The notes: a model not told the origin generated them from the sequence alone. A stretch of DNA of 64,000 bases from Ideonella margarita (GCF_038066635.1 NZ_JBBUTI010000001.1:558001-622000); one strand, 5' to 3'; counted from the stretch's first letter, positions 25,867 to 34,365 are shown. Translations and numbers: made by a program.

Positions 25867-27095
25867 GCGCTTCCCCTGGCACCGTGCCGGCTTGCCCTGA
25901 TTTCCGGCAACCGGCCGCGCTGCTGGCCCACATGCGTCAGACGCTGGCGTTTTATGAGCCGCGCGCCCGTGACGCCCAAGGTGGTTTCTTCCACTTCTTC
26001 AAGGACGACGGTACGGTCTACGACCGCCGTACCCGTCACCTCGTCAGCAGCACACGCTTCGTCTTCAACCAGGCCCTGGCCTGGCGCTGGTTTGACGAGC
26101 CGGCCGCCGACGTGGCGCATGCCCTTCACTTCGTGCAGCAGGCCCATGCCCAGCCGCAAGGGGGCTACGCCTGGCAGCTGGACTGGGACGGCAGCCATGC
26201 GAGCGTGCAGGACGGCACCAATCATTGCTACGGCCTGGCCTTTGTGCTGCTGGCCCATGCCCATGCGACTGAGGCCGGCGTGCCCGGTGCCCTGGCGGGT
26301 GTGGCGGCGACGTTCGACTTGATGGAACAGCGTTTCTGGGAGCCCGCGCACGGCCTGTATGCGGACGAAGCCACCGCCGACTGGCAAGTGGGCAGCTACC
26401 GCGGCCAGAACGCCAACATGCATGCCTGCGAAGCGATGCTGGCGGCCCATGCGGCCACCGGCGAAGCGCGTTACCTGGCCAGGGCGCTGGTGCTGGCAGA
26501 GTCGGTCACGCAGCGGCTGGCAGCGCAGGCTGACGGGCTGGTGTGGGAGCACTACCGCGCCGACTGGACTCCCGACTGGGACTACAACCGCGACGACAAG
26601 ACCAACATCTTCCGGCCCTGGGGTTTCCAGACGGGCCACCTGACGGAGTGGGCCAAGCTGCTGCTGCAACTGGAGCGCAGGCTGGGTGATGCGGCGCCGG
26701 CCTGGTTGCTGCGGACGGCGCGCCATCTGTTTTCGGTGGCGATGGCACGGGGCTGGGACCCGGTGCACGGCGGGCTGGTGTACGGCTTCGCCCCCGGCGG
26801 CAGCGTGTGCGATTGCGACAAGTACTTCTGGGTACAGGCCGAAAGCCTGGCCGCGGCCGCCTGGCTGGCGGTGCGCACCGGTGACGACGCCTACTGGCGC
26901 TGGTACGACCGTCTCTGGGCCTATGCCTGGACGCACTTCGTGGACCATGAGCATGGCGCCTGGTTCCGCATCCTGGCACCCGACAACAGCAAGCTCACCG
27001 ACGAGAAGAGCCCTGCCGGCAAGACCGACTATCACACCATGGGTGCGTGCCAGGACGTGCTGGCCGCCCTCGGCGTGAAGCCACCGCAGCGCTGA
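25863..27095 (+). CDS. AGE-family mannose isomerase (D-mannose to D-fructose)
   Basis: A 410-residue (alpha/alpha)6-barrel protein without a signal peptide. Segments GGFFHFFKDDGTVYD, STRFVFNQALA, GTNHCYGLAFVLLA, YRGQNANMHACEAML, FRPWGFQTGHLTEWAKLL, KYFWVQAESLAAAAWL and TDYHTMGACQDV are those of YihS-like and mannose-isomerase AGE members rather than cellobiose epimerases. The reaction would convert mannose freed by the GH2 enzyme to fructose. Its ATG overlaps the stop of the esterase gene (ATGA). It meets the convergent LacI gene with a 3-bp gap and no visible terminator. Related sugar isomerases, for example for sulfoquinovose products, are less likely here. Confidence 0.87.
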   Translation: MSASPGTVPACPDFRQPAALLAHMRQTLAFYEPRARDAQGGFFHFFKDDGTVYDRRTRHLVSSTRFVFNQALAWRWFDEPAADVAHALHFVQQAHAQPQGGYAWQLDWDGSHASVQDGTNHCYGLAFVLLAHAHATEAGVPGALAGVAATFDLMEQRFWEPAHGLYADEATADWQVGSYRGQNANMHACEAMLAAHAATGEARYLARALVLAESVTQRLAAQADGLVWEHYRADWTPDWDYNRDDKTNIFRPWGFQTGHLTEWAKLLLQLERRLGDAAPAWLLRTARHLFSVAMARGWDPVHGGLVYGFAPGGSVCDCDKYFWVQAESLAAAAWLAVRTGDDAYWRWYDRLWAYAWTHFVDHEHGAWFRILAPDNSKLTDEKSPAGKTDYHTMGACQDVLAALGVKPPQR

Positions 27096-27098
27096 GCG

Positions 27099-28160
27099 TC
27101 AGCGGCCGGCGCGCGGCTTTTTCTGGCCCTGGTCTGGCGTCAGGCTGTGTGCGGGCGTGTGCTTTGGCGTGTCGGGTGGATGCGTGCTCTCACGCACCAC
27201 CAGCTCCACCGGCTGCAAGGTGTCGCCGGGCTGGGTGTCGCCCTCCATCAGGGCCAGCACCGCGGCGCGCCCCAGCGCGCCCTTGTCCACCCGCACGGTG
27301 GTCAGGCCGGGCTGGCTGCGGGCGGCGGCGGCAATGTCGTCATAGCCGGCCACCTGCAGGTCCTGCGGCACGCGCAGGCCGGCGGCTTCACACACGCTGA
27401 TGGCCGCCAGTGCCGTGGTGTCGTTGTAGGCAAACACGGCGTCCGGGCGCTGGGGCAGGGCCAGCAGCTGGCGCATGGCCTCACGGGCCGAGTCCTCGTA
27501 CTGCAGCGATTCGTCCATCGTCACTTCGAGGTCCGGATCGGCAAGGCGGCCGGCCTCGAAGAGCGCATGCCGGAAGCCCTTGGCCCGCAGGCCGACCGAG
27601 TGGTGGGCGCGGGGTCCGATGATCATGGCGGGGCGCTGCGCACCACCGTCCAGCAGCAGCTGCGTGATGGCGCGTGCGCCGTGCAGGTTGTCGTCGTTGA
27701 TGCAGCGCGCGCCTGGATGAAAGTGGTCCACCAGCACCATCGGCAGCTCGCAGGCGCGCATGGCCGACACGGTGTCGTGGTCGAAGTAGCCCATGCCGAT
27801 CAGCGCGTCGGCCTCATGCCGGCGGATGCCTGTGGCCACGTCATCACCCGGGGCCACCGAGAGCAGGCTCAGCGACGCGTCGACATCGCGGCAGGCATCT
27901 TCGGCGCCTTGCAGCACCATCGAATAGAACTGGTTGTCGGCCAGCGGGAACAGGTGCCGGTGGTAGAGGAACACGATGCGACGCGGTTTGGCCGCGCGCA
28001 GCTTGGCAACGTCGTAGCCCAGTTGCTGGGCCACCTCCAGCACCGCGATGCGGGTGGCGTCTGACAGGCCGGGCTGGCCTTTCAGCGCCCGCGACACCGT
28101 GCCGATCGACACTTTGGCGGCCTGCGCGAGGTCGCGGATCGTCACACTTTTGCCCGTCAT
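27099..28160 (-). CDS. LacI-family repressor of the mannan locus
   Basis: Starting at ATG 28160 (MTGKSVTIRDLAQAAKVSIG) the protein has 353 residues; an in-frame ATG at 28196 is a possible alternative. The helix-turn-helix is TIRDLAQAAKVSIGTVSRALKG, followed by a sensor domain with HFHPGARCINDDN, ALIGMGYFD and AVFAYNDTTALAA. The last 25 residues are rich in Pro, Thr and Lys. It sits between the two mannan transcription units, and palindromes GTTTACTAAAC or close variants lie before the GH2, GH5-like and GH27 genes and before this gene. That makes it the probable local repressor, relieved by a mannose- or mannobiose-related sugar. Confidence 0.9.
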   Translation of the reverse strand: MTGKSVTIRDLAQAAKVSIGTVSRALKGQPGLSDATRIAVLEVAQQLGYDVAKLRAAKPRRIVFLYHRHLFPLADNQFYSMVLQGAEDACRDVDASLSLLSVAPGDDVATGIRRHEADALIGMGYFDHDTVSAMRACELPMVLVDHFHPGARCINDDNLHGARAITQLLLDGGAQRPAMIIGPRAHHSVGLRAKGFRHALFEAGRLADPDLEVTMDESLQYEDSAREAMRQLLALPQRPDAVFAYNDTTALAAISVCEAAGLRVPQDLQVAGYDDIAAAARSQPGLTTVRVDKGALGRAAVLALMEGDTQPGDTLQPVELVVRESTHPPDTPKHTPAHSLTPDQGQKKPRAGR

Positions 28161-28180
28161 GAGTTCGAAATCGCCCGCTT

Positions 28181-28191
28181 GTTTATGAAAC
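28181..28191. promoter_or_regulatory. Imperfect operator copy before the LacI gene (autoregulation)
   Basis: GTTTATGAAAC differs from GTTTACTAAAC at the two central positions. It lies 21 bp before the chosen ATG 28160, and inside the reading frame if ATG 28196 is the true start. The position suits feedback control of the repressor gene. Confidence 0.45.
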
Positions 28192-28293
28192 GCCATTGTG
28201 CTGGGAATTGACCGGTCGCCCCTGGCCGATCGTCTGCAGCCAAGGGTAATCGACGATGCCGCGTGGATTGACGGCGCGATTCCACTCAACGCA

Positions 28294-28320
28294 CAATTTG
28301 TTCGTTTACTAAACAAATTG
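28294..28320. promoter_or_regulatory. Compound palindrome upstream of GH27 (LacI-type operator copy C)
   Basis: The exact operator GTTTACTAAAC occupies 28304-28314. A second inverted repeat, CAATTTGTT at 28294-28302 with AACAAATTG at 28312-28320, overlaps it but is centred 2 bp to the left. The half-site TTTGTTCG (28297-28304) also occurs in the palindrome before the ROK regulator. The element ends 40 bp before the GH27 GTG start. Confidence 0.65.
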
Positions 28321-28360
28321 ATCTGCGCTGGATTCTGGTCTGGCGCCATGGAGTGACAGC

Positions 28361-29635
28361 GTGAGTCTTGACGGGATGAAGCAGCGCCTCGGGCGCGAGT
28401 GGTTTGGCTGGCACCGGGCGATGTTGTCCTTGATGGCCGCGTTGATGACGACCATGGCGCTGCACGCGCCGGCGCACGCGCAGAAGGCCGAGGGCCTGGC
28501 CCTGACGCCCCAGATGGGCTGGAACAGCTGGAACAAGTTCGCGTGTGACGTGAACGAGCAGCTCATCCGCGAGACGGCGGACGCGATGGTGTCCAGCGGC
28601 CTGCGTGACGCGGGCTACCAGTACATCAACATCGACGACTGCTGGCAGGGCACGCGGGATGCGCAGGGGTTCATGCGACCGGACCCGGTGCGCTTCCCCG
28701 GCGGCATGAAGGCGCTGGCCGACTATGTGCATGCGCGCGGCTTGAAGTTCGGCCTGTACTCCGACGCGGGCTGGAAGACCTGTGGCGAGCGACCGGGCAG
28801 CCGAGGTTATGAGTTCCAGGACGCCCGCACCTACGCGGAATGGGGCGTGGATTACCTGAAATACGACTGGTGCTTCACCGACGGCCTGAAAGCCGAGGGC
28901 GCGTATCTGACGATGAGCGAGGCGTTGCGACAGAGTGGCCGGCCGATCCTGTTCAGTCTGTGCGAATGGGGCAACAGCAAGCCGTGGGAGTGGGCGTCCA
29001 AGGTTGGCCACAGCTGGCGCACCACCGGCGACATCTTCAACTGCTTCGACTGCATCGAGGACCACGGCGACTGGAAGGCCTTCGGCGTGCTGCAGATCAT
29101 GGACATGCAGGCCCATCTGCGCGCGTACGCTGGGCCCGGCCGCTGGAATGACGCCGACATGCTGGAGGTGGGCAATGGCATGCCGGCCCACCAGGCGCGC
29201 GCGCACTTCTCGATCTGGGCGATGCTGGCCTCGCCGCTCATCGCCGGCAATGACCTGCGCCGCATGGACGCTGAAACCTTGTCCATCCTCGGCCACCGGC
29301 CCGTCATCGCCGTGAACCAGGATGCGCTGGGGGTGCCGGGCTGGCGCCACACGGCGGAAGACGGTGTGGAGCAGTGGTGGCGCCCGATGGCCAATGGCGA
29401 CTGGGTGGTGATGCTGCTCAACCGCAACAAGCAGCCCCACGCGGCGCGCCTGGACTGGGCCAAGCTGGCCGTGACCGACAGCGTCAGCGGCCGCAGCGCT
29501 GACTTCACCGGTGCGGGCTACCGCTGGCAGAACCTGTGGCAGCCGGCGCAGCGCGGCACGACCGCTCAGCCACTGAGCGTGAACTTGCCGGCGCAGGACG
29601 TGCTGATGCTGCGCTTGGCGCGGGCGCCGCGATGA
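28361..29635 (+). CDS. GH27 alpha-galactosidase, exported
   Basis: The chosen start is GTG 28361, with GGAG seven bases upstream, giving 424 residues; ATG 28376 is an alternative. The signal peptide ends ALHAPAHAQ. The barrel shows LTPQMGWNSWNKF, YINIDDCWQ, nucleophile D169 in YLKYDWC, and acid/base D266 in RWNDADMLEVG, the standard GH27 layout, followed by a C-terminal beta domain. It would strip alpha-1,6-galactose from galactomannan or galactoglucomannan. Its stop overlaps the halogenase ATG by 4 bp, so both are made from one transcript. Confidence 0.95.
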   Translation: MSLDGMKQRLGREWFGWHRAMLSLMAALMTTMALHAPAHAQKAEGLALTPQMGWNSWNKFACDVNEQLIRETADAMVSSGLRDAGYQYINIDDCWQGTRDAQGFMRPDPVRFPGGMKALADYVHARGLKFGLYSDAGWKTCGERPGSRGYEFQDARTYAEWGVDYLKYDWCFTDGLKAEGAYLTMSEALRQSGRPILFSLCEWGNSKPWEWASKVGHSWRTTGDIFNCFDCIEDHGDWKAFGVLQIMDMQAHLRAYAGPGRWNDADMLEVGNGMPAHQARAHFSIWAMLASPLIAGNDLRRMDAETLSILGHRPVIAVNQDALGVPGWRHTAEDGVEQWWRPMANGDWVVMLLNRNKQPHAARLDWAKLAVTDSVSGRSADFTGAGYRWQNLWQPAQRGTTAQPLSVNLPAQDVLMLRLARAPR

Positions 29636-31188
29636 CGGCGGCCGTGTCGCCCAGGGCCTTGCGCCGCGTCGTCATCGTCGGGGGCGGCACGGCAGGCTGG
29701 ATGACGGCCGCGCCACTGGCGCAGCTCTTGTGCGGCCCCACAGGTGCGCCGGGCTGCGAGGTGGTGCTGGTCGAATCTGACCAGATCGGCACCATCGGGG
29801 TGGGTGAGGCCACCTTGCCGACACTGCGTCAGTTCAACCAGGCGCTGGGTGTGGACGAGGCGCATTTCCTGAGCCACACCAAGGCCACCTTCAAGCTCGG
29901 CATCGAGTTCAAGGACTGGGGCCACCTGGGCAACCGGTTTTTCCATGGCTTCGGCGATTTCGGCCCGCCGATCGAAGGCCGATCCGCCTACATCCAGTGG
30001 CTGCGGCTGCACCGGGCGGGCGGCATGCCGCCGCTCGAATCATGGTCGGTGGCCAGCGTGATGGCCCGGCAGCACCGCTTCGTGCCGCCCTCGGGCGATC
30101 GGCCGTCACCGAGCAACGCCTATGGCCATGCCTATCATTTCGATGCCGGGCTGTACGCCGCCTACCTGCGTGACGTGGCCACCCGCCACGGTGCGCAGCG
30201 CATGGAGGGCACGATCGTCGATGTGGAGGTGGACGGCACCACCGGCTTCGTGCAGGCAATTCGGCTGGCCGATGGCCGCCGCGTGGAAGGTGATCTCTTC
30301 ATCGATTGCTCGGGCCTGCGTGCCTTGCTGATCGAGGGCGTGATGAAAGCCGGCTTCGACGACTGGAGCGCGATGCTGCCCTGCAACAGCGCGCAGGCAG
30401 TGCCGTCTGAGCGTGCGGGGCCGCTGCTGCCCTTCACCGTGTCGGCGGCCAAGTCGGCGGGCTGGACCTGGCGCATCCCCTTGCAGCACCGCACCGGCAA
30501 CGGGCATGTCTACAGCAGCGGTTTCACCAGTGACGACGCGGCCGCCGCCGCCTTGCTGGACGGCCTCGACAGCGCCGCCATCGGGGAGCCCCGCACCATC
30601 CGCTTCACCACCGGCATGCGGCGCAAGAGCTGGGTGCGCAATGTGGTGGCCATCGGCTTGTCCGCCGGTTTTCTGGAGCCGCTGGAATCCACCAGCATCC
30701 ACCTCATCCTCGATGCCGTCGGCCGCCTGATCCATCTGCTGCCGGACCGCGATTGCCAGCCCGCCCTGGCCGCTGAATTCAACCGCAAGACGGCCATCCA
30801 GTTCGAGGCGGTGCGCGACTTCATCATCCTGCACTACAAGCTGACCCAGCGTACCGACACCGAGTTCTGGCGCTATTGCGCCGCGATGCCGGTGCCACCG
30901 GCCCTGGCTGAGCAGATCGAGCTGTTCCGCGCCACAGGGCGTGTCAGCGTGCGTGACCCGGACGGTTTTCTGGAGCCGTCCTGGTTGTCGATCTACGAGG
31001 GCCATGGCGTGTGGCCGACCTCGTTCGACCCGCTGGCGCACCGGGTGCCCGAGGCGCCCTTGCGGCAACACTTTGCCCGGCTGCAGCAGGCGATCGCCCA
31101 GATGGTTGCCTCGATGCCGCAGCATGCGGACACGGTGGCGCACTGGGCGGCCGCAGGTGCGGCGCGCGGCCACAAAGTGGGCGGCTAA
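29632..31188 (+). CDS. Flavin-dependent halogenase (tryptophan halogenase family)
   Basis: A 518-residue protein with the FAD motif VVIVGGGTAGWM, catalytic-type lysine K88 in ATFKLGIEF, the halogenase hallmark WTWRIP, and E352 in PLESTSIH, so the known catalytic set looks intact. It has no signal peptide. Members of this branch occur beside TonB receptors and glycosidases in Xanthomonas, Caulobacter and relatives; where tested they halogenate indoles in vitro, but their physiological role is unknown. Here it is coupled by a 4-bp overlap to a GH27 gene in a mannan locus, with no indole biosynthesis gene nearby. The native substrate is open. Confidence 0.88.
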   Translation: MTAAVSPRALRRVVIVGGGTAGWMTAAPLAQLLCGPTGAPGCEVVLVESDQIGTIGVGEATLPTLRQFNQALGVDEAHFLSHTKATFKLGIEFKDWGHLGNRFFHGFGDFGPPIEGRSAYIQWLRLHRAGGMPPLESWSVASVMARQHRFVPPSGDRPSPSNAYGHAYHFDAGLYAAYLRDVATRHGAQRMEGTIVDVEVDGTTGFVQAIRLADGRRVEGDLFIDCSGLRALLIEGVMKAGFDDWSAMLPCNSAQAVPSERAGPLLPFTVSAAKSAGWTWRIPLQHRTGNGHVYSSGFTSDDAAAAALLDGLDSAAIGEPRTIRFTTGMRRKSWVRNVVAIGLSAGFLEPLESTSIHLILDAVGRLIHLLPDRDCQPALAAEFNRKTAIQFEAVRDFIILHYKLTQRTDTEFWRYCAAMPVPPALAEQIELFRATGRVSVRDPDGFLEPSWLSIYEGHGVWPTSFDPLAHRVPEAPLRQHFARLQQAIAQMVASMPQHADTVAHWAAAGAARGHKVGG

Positions 31189-31289
31189 CGCGCGTCGGGC
31201 CGGCTGGGTTGACGTGCGTTCAGGGGTCTGTGCGGCAGCGCGGGCGCACCGCAGAATGCGGGCACCTCTGTCATCAGCGAAGCACGCCC

Positions 31290-32327
31290 ATGTTCCAGTT
31301 GTCTTGTTTGCCTGGTCTCCTGCCTCCGACTGCGGGCTCGCGCAGCAGAGGGGTGTTGAAGGTGGTTTCGGTGGCGAGCCTGCTGCTGGTCGCGCTGACC
31401 TGCCTGCACGCCGGGCCGGCGCAAGCCGGGCCCGTGAAAGACGCACTGGAGCGCCGCGCCGCTGAGCGCCAGGCCGCGGCGCAGGGGGGCGATGACATGG
31501 CCGGTGAAGCCACTGAGCGCACCGGCTTTCAGCGCGGCCTGCCGGCCGGTGTCACTCGGCTGTCGAACCTGGCCTGGGGCGATGGCCCCGACCGCAAGCT
31601 CGATGTCTATCGCCCGGCCAGCTTCCCCGCCGGCACCCCGGCTGCTGGCGCGCCACTGCTGTTCATGGTGCACGGCGGCGGCTGGAAGCACGGCGACAAG
31701 GCGGCGGGGTCCGTGGTCGACAACAAGGTGGCGCACTGGGTGACGCAGGGCGTGGTGCTGGTCTCGGTGAACTACCCGATGCTGCCGGCCACCGACCCCG
31801 TGCGCCAGGCCGCCGAGGTGGCCAAGGCCCTGGCCTGGACCCAGCGCCAGGCCGCCAGCTGGGGCGCTGACCCGGCCCGCGTGGTGTTGATGGGCCACTC
31901 GGCGGGCGCCCACCTCGTGGCACTCAATTCAGCAGACCCCGCCGTTGCCAAGGCCGAGGGCGCCCGGCCCTGGCTGGGCACGGTGGTGCTCGACACCGCC
32001 ACGCACGATGTGGTGGAGACCATGTCGGCCAGCCATGCGCGTCTCTATGACGAAGCCTTTGGCACCGACCAGGCGTACTGGCGGCAGGCCTCGCCGCTGC
32101 ACCGGCTGACTGGCGTGCCCGCGCCGATGTTGCTGGTGTGCTCCAGCCGACGCAGCTCATCCTGCCTGCAGGCACAGTCGTTCGATGGCCGGCTCAAGGC
32201 CGCTGGCGCGCGCAGCACCGTGCTGCCGCAGAACCTGTCGCACCGCAGCATCAATGCCGATCTCGGTGAGTCGGGGGCCTACACCGCCGCGGTGGACGCC
32301 TTCCTGCGCAGTGTGGGCTGGCCTTGA
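31290..32327 (+). CDS. Exported alpha/beta hydrolase (carboxylesterase-like)
   Basis: A 345-residue protein from ATG 31290. A hydrophobic segment (SVASLLLVALTCLHAGPAQAG) after about 28 residues acts as signal peptide or anchor. The oxyanion motif is HGGGWKHGDK and the nucleophile elbow is GHSAGAH. A histidine in SHRSIN is the likely base. In relatives an aspartate is expected within the CSSRRxxSC segment; here it reads CSSRRSSSC, so the acid may be displaced. It starts 101 bp after the halogenase on the same strand but may be a separate unit. The substrate is unknown; a feruloyl or acetyl esterase linked to the mannan locus is possible. Confidence 0.78.
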   Translation: MFQLSCLPGLLPPTAGSRSRGVLKVVSVASLLLVALTCLHAGPAQAGPVKDALERRAAERQAAAQGGDDMAGEATERTGFQRGLPAGVTRLSNLAWGDGPDRKLDVYRPASFPAGTPAAGAPLLFMVHGGGWKHGDKAAGSVVDNKVAHWVTQGVVLVSVNYPMLPATDPVRQAAEVAKALAWTQRQAASWGADPARVVLMGHSAGAHLVALNSADPAVAKAEGARPWLGTVVLDTATHDVVETMSASHARLYDEAFGTDQAYWRQASPLHRLTGVPAPMLLVCSSRRSSSCLQAQSFDGRLKAAGARSTVLPQNLSHRSINADLGESGAYTAAVDAFLRSVGWP

Positions 32328-32391
32328 GCGGGTGCCGTCAAAGTCACCGCCGAGACAGCCAATTCGGGCGGCGCCGCCCACAATCCAGCGC

Positions 32392-33057
32392 ATGGGAACC
32401 CTCACACTTGTGCGCCACGGGCAAGCCTCTTTCGGCGCGGCCGATTACGACCAGCTGAGCGAGCTGGGGCATCGCCAGAGCGAATTGCTGGGCGAGTATT
32501 TCAAGCGCCGTGGCCACCGGTTTGATGCGGTGATGACCGGCTCCCTGAAGCGCCATGCCCAGACCCGCGATGGCATTGCGCGCGGCCTGGGCGGCCTGCC
32601 CGAGTCCCAGGTGTTCGAGGGTCTGAACGAGTACGACAGCGAAGCCGTGGTGCGTGCCGTGCACCCGGGTGAATTGCCTCGCCCGGACAGCCCCGACATC
32701 ATTCGCCAGCACTTCCGCTTGCTGCGTGAGGGGCTGCTGGCCTGGATGGCCGGATCGGTGCAGCCCGCGGGCATGCCGCCGTTCACCGAGTTTCAGGCCG
32801 GCATCGTGGCCGCACTGAGCCACGCGCAGCAACTGCCGGGCGACGTGCTGCTGGTGTCCAGCGGCGGCCCCATCTCAACCGCCATGGGCTGGGTGCTGGG
32901 CCTGGCGCCTGAAGCCATCGTGGCGCTGAACCTGCGCATCCGCAACAGCGCCGTCAGCGAGCTCATCGTGACGCCCCGGCAGTTCAACCTGCTCAGCTTC
33001 AACCACCTGCCGCATCTCGACACGCCGGAGCTGGCCAGCAGCATCACGTACGCATGA
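32392..33057 (+). CDS. Histidine phosphatase family protein
   Basis: A 221-residue protein of the phosphoglycerate-mutase superfamily. The phosphohistidine motif is LTLVRHGQASF at the N-terminus; the second histidine-like region is replaced by VSSGGPISTAMGW, where many members have GG H. Length fits the short phosphatase subgroup rather than glycolytic mutase. Start ATG 32392 (MGTLTLVRHG) gives the family's usual N-terminus. It converges on the unknown gene at 33044-34189, and the two coding regions overlap by 14 bp. The substrate cannot be told from sequence. Confidence 0.82.
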   Translation: MGTLTLVRHGQASFGAADYDQLSELGHRQSELLGEYFKRRGHRFDAVMTGSLKRHAQTRDGIARGLGGLPESQVFEGLNEYDSEAVVRAVHPGELPRPDSPDIIRQHFRLLREGLLAWMAGSVQPAGMPPFTEFQAGIVAALSHAQQLPGDVLLVSSGGPISTAMGWVLGLAPEAIVALNLRIRNSAVSELIVTPRQFNLLSFNHLPHLDTPELASSITYA

Positions 33058-34189
33058 CGCTGCTGCGGCCATAGCCGCCGGTTTCCAGCGCCCAGCCTTC
33101 GGTGGCTTGTGCGGCGCCGTGCAGTTGCACCATGCTCTCCTTGCCGGCCAGGCCCAGCTTGACGGCCCGGGTCACCAGTTGCTCGGCCTGTTCGGCGTTC
33201 AGCCGGCTGGCGAATCGCTGCCAGCGGCGAATCACCTGCGGTTGCGCCCACGCGTCTTCGAGGCGTTCGCGCAATGCGCGGGCATCGGCGGGGCGGCCGC
33301 CGTCCCAGGCGCGCGGCAGCAGGCTGTGGAAAAACAGATGGAAGTCGCTGCGCAGCTCGGTCTGGGTTTCGGGCAGCAGGGCGGCCAGTTGGGCTGCGCG
33401 CTCACTCCAGTCGGCGTGGGTGAGTTGCAGCGTGATCAAGGCCTGCAGGCCCTGGATCGGGTTCAGCAGGCGCAGCCGGTTGGTGGGCAGCACCCGCATC
33501 GGGATGCTGGCGGCCACGGCGTGCGGCAGCGGCGTCACATAAGACAGCAGCGCGGCCAGACGCGCCCATTGCGGGCTGGTCAGGCCTTCGGCTTCACCAT
33601 CCGGGTGCGCCTCGGCCACCACGGCCATCAGGCGGGCTTCGTCCCAGCGGCGGTTGGCGCGCGCAGCCCAGGCGGCGGTGCTCAGCATCGCCAGATTGCC
33701 GGCCGCCACACCGGCGCTGCTGTTCACGGCATCCACCACGCCCACGGCCGCCGTGGGCGTCCCGTCGTTCACGGCCTGGCGCAGCACCGGGCAGCGGCCT
33801 TGCATCAGCTGCGACAGGTAATGCGGCGTGACCTGCACCGGCTCGAAGGCGCGGCCTTGCTGCCAGGTCGACAGGCGCAGGCTCAGCCAGGCGTGCACGG
33901 CGTGGTTGGCGGTGCGGGTGCGTTGCCTGAAGCACAGTCGGCCGGCGTCCCAGCCCTGGCGCACCGGGTGGCCGGGCAGCAGGTGCGCTGGCGGCGGCAC
34001 CAGGCCGTGGCGGGCATGTTCCCAGCCGATCTGCCAGGCTTCATCAGGCTCGCTGTCGTCTGCCGCAGCCCAGGCGGTGGCGGCCAGTGGGTGACGACCG
34101 TGCCGGCCAGTGCCTTGTTGTGGCGTGCCGCTGGTGACGGGTGACGCCGCCACACCGGCGTCATCGAAGGCGAAAGAGGCTTGTGCCAT
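33044..34189 (-). CDS. Uncharacterised protein with an RMF-like motif near the N-terminus
   Basis: A 381-residue protein starting at ATG 34189, preceded by a good AGGAG site. I do not recognise its family. Residues about 55-85 (AWQIGWEHARHGLVPPP, then HPVRQGWDAGR) resemble the pattern of ribosome modulation factor, a G..G spacing followed by R..W..GW..G, but that is weak evidence. The rest is helical, with many Ala, Leu and Arg, and without membrane segments or catalytic motifs. It is divergent from a WYL regulator; two identical-arm palindromes lie between them, which suggests that the WYL protein controls it. Confidence 0.7.
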   Translation of the reverse strand: MAQASFAFDDAGVAASPVTSGTPQQGTGRHGRHPLAATAWAAADDSEPDEAWQIGWEHARHGLVPPPAHLLPGHPVRQGWDAGRLCFRQRTRTANHAVHAWLSLRLSTWQQGRAFEPVQVTPHYLSQLMQGRCPVLRQAVNDGTPTAAVGVVDAVNSSAGVAAGNLAMLSTAAWAARANRRWDEARLMAVVAEAHPDGEAEGLTSPQWARLAALLSYVTPLPHAVAASIPMRVLPTNRLRLLNPIQGLQALITLQLTHADWSERAAQLAALLPETQTELRSDFHLFFHSLLPRAWDGGRPADARALRERLEDAWAQPQVIRRWQRFASRLNAEQAEQLVTRAVKLGLAGKESMVQLHGAAQATEGWALETGGYGRSSVMRT

Positions 34190-34282
34190 GGCGAGCTCCT
34201 GAGCAATGAACGTCGGCGGAGGGCCCGCCTTGGTGGAGGCGGCCCCATGCCGCATCCGATGACCTCAGTGTCTGGCTCGGTG

Positions 34283-34299
34283 GGCTCATGGCGTGAGCC
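34283..34299. promoter_or_regulatory. Palindrome 1 (GGCTCA-N5-TGAGCC) between the unknown gene and the WYL regulator
   Basis: A perfect 6-5-6 inverted repeat with spacer TGGCG. An element with identical arms lies 66 bp further right. Both are in the 182-bp divergent promoter and are good candidates for the binding site of the WYL regulator. Confidence 0.5.
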
Positions 34300-34348
34300 T
34301 GCTGGACGGATCCACAGTATTTTTGACTGGGGTTTGCGATATGCTGCT

Positions 34349-34365
34349 GGCTCACTTCATGAGCC
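34349..34365. promoter_or_regulatory. Palindrome 2 (GGCTCA-N5-TGAGCC) just before the WYL regulator start
   Basis: A perfect 6-5-6 inverted repeat with spacer CTTCA, ending 6 bp before the ATG at 34372. Arms are identical to those of the element at 34283-34299 while the spacers differ, as expected for conserved protein-binding half-sites. Its position would allow autoregulation. Confidence 0.55.
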
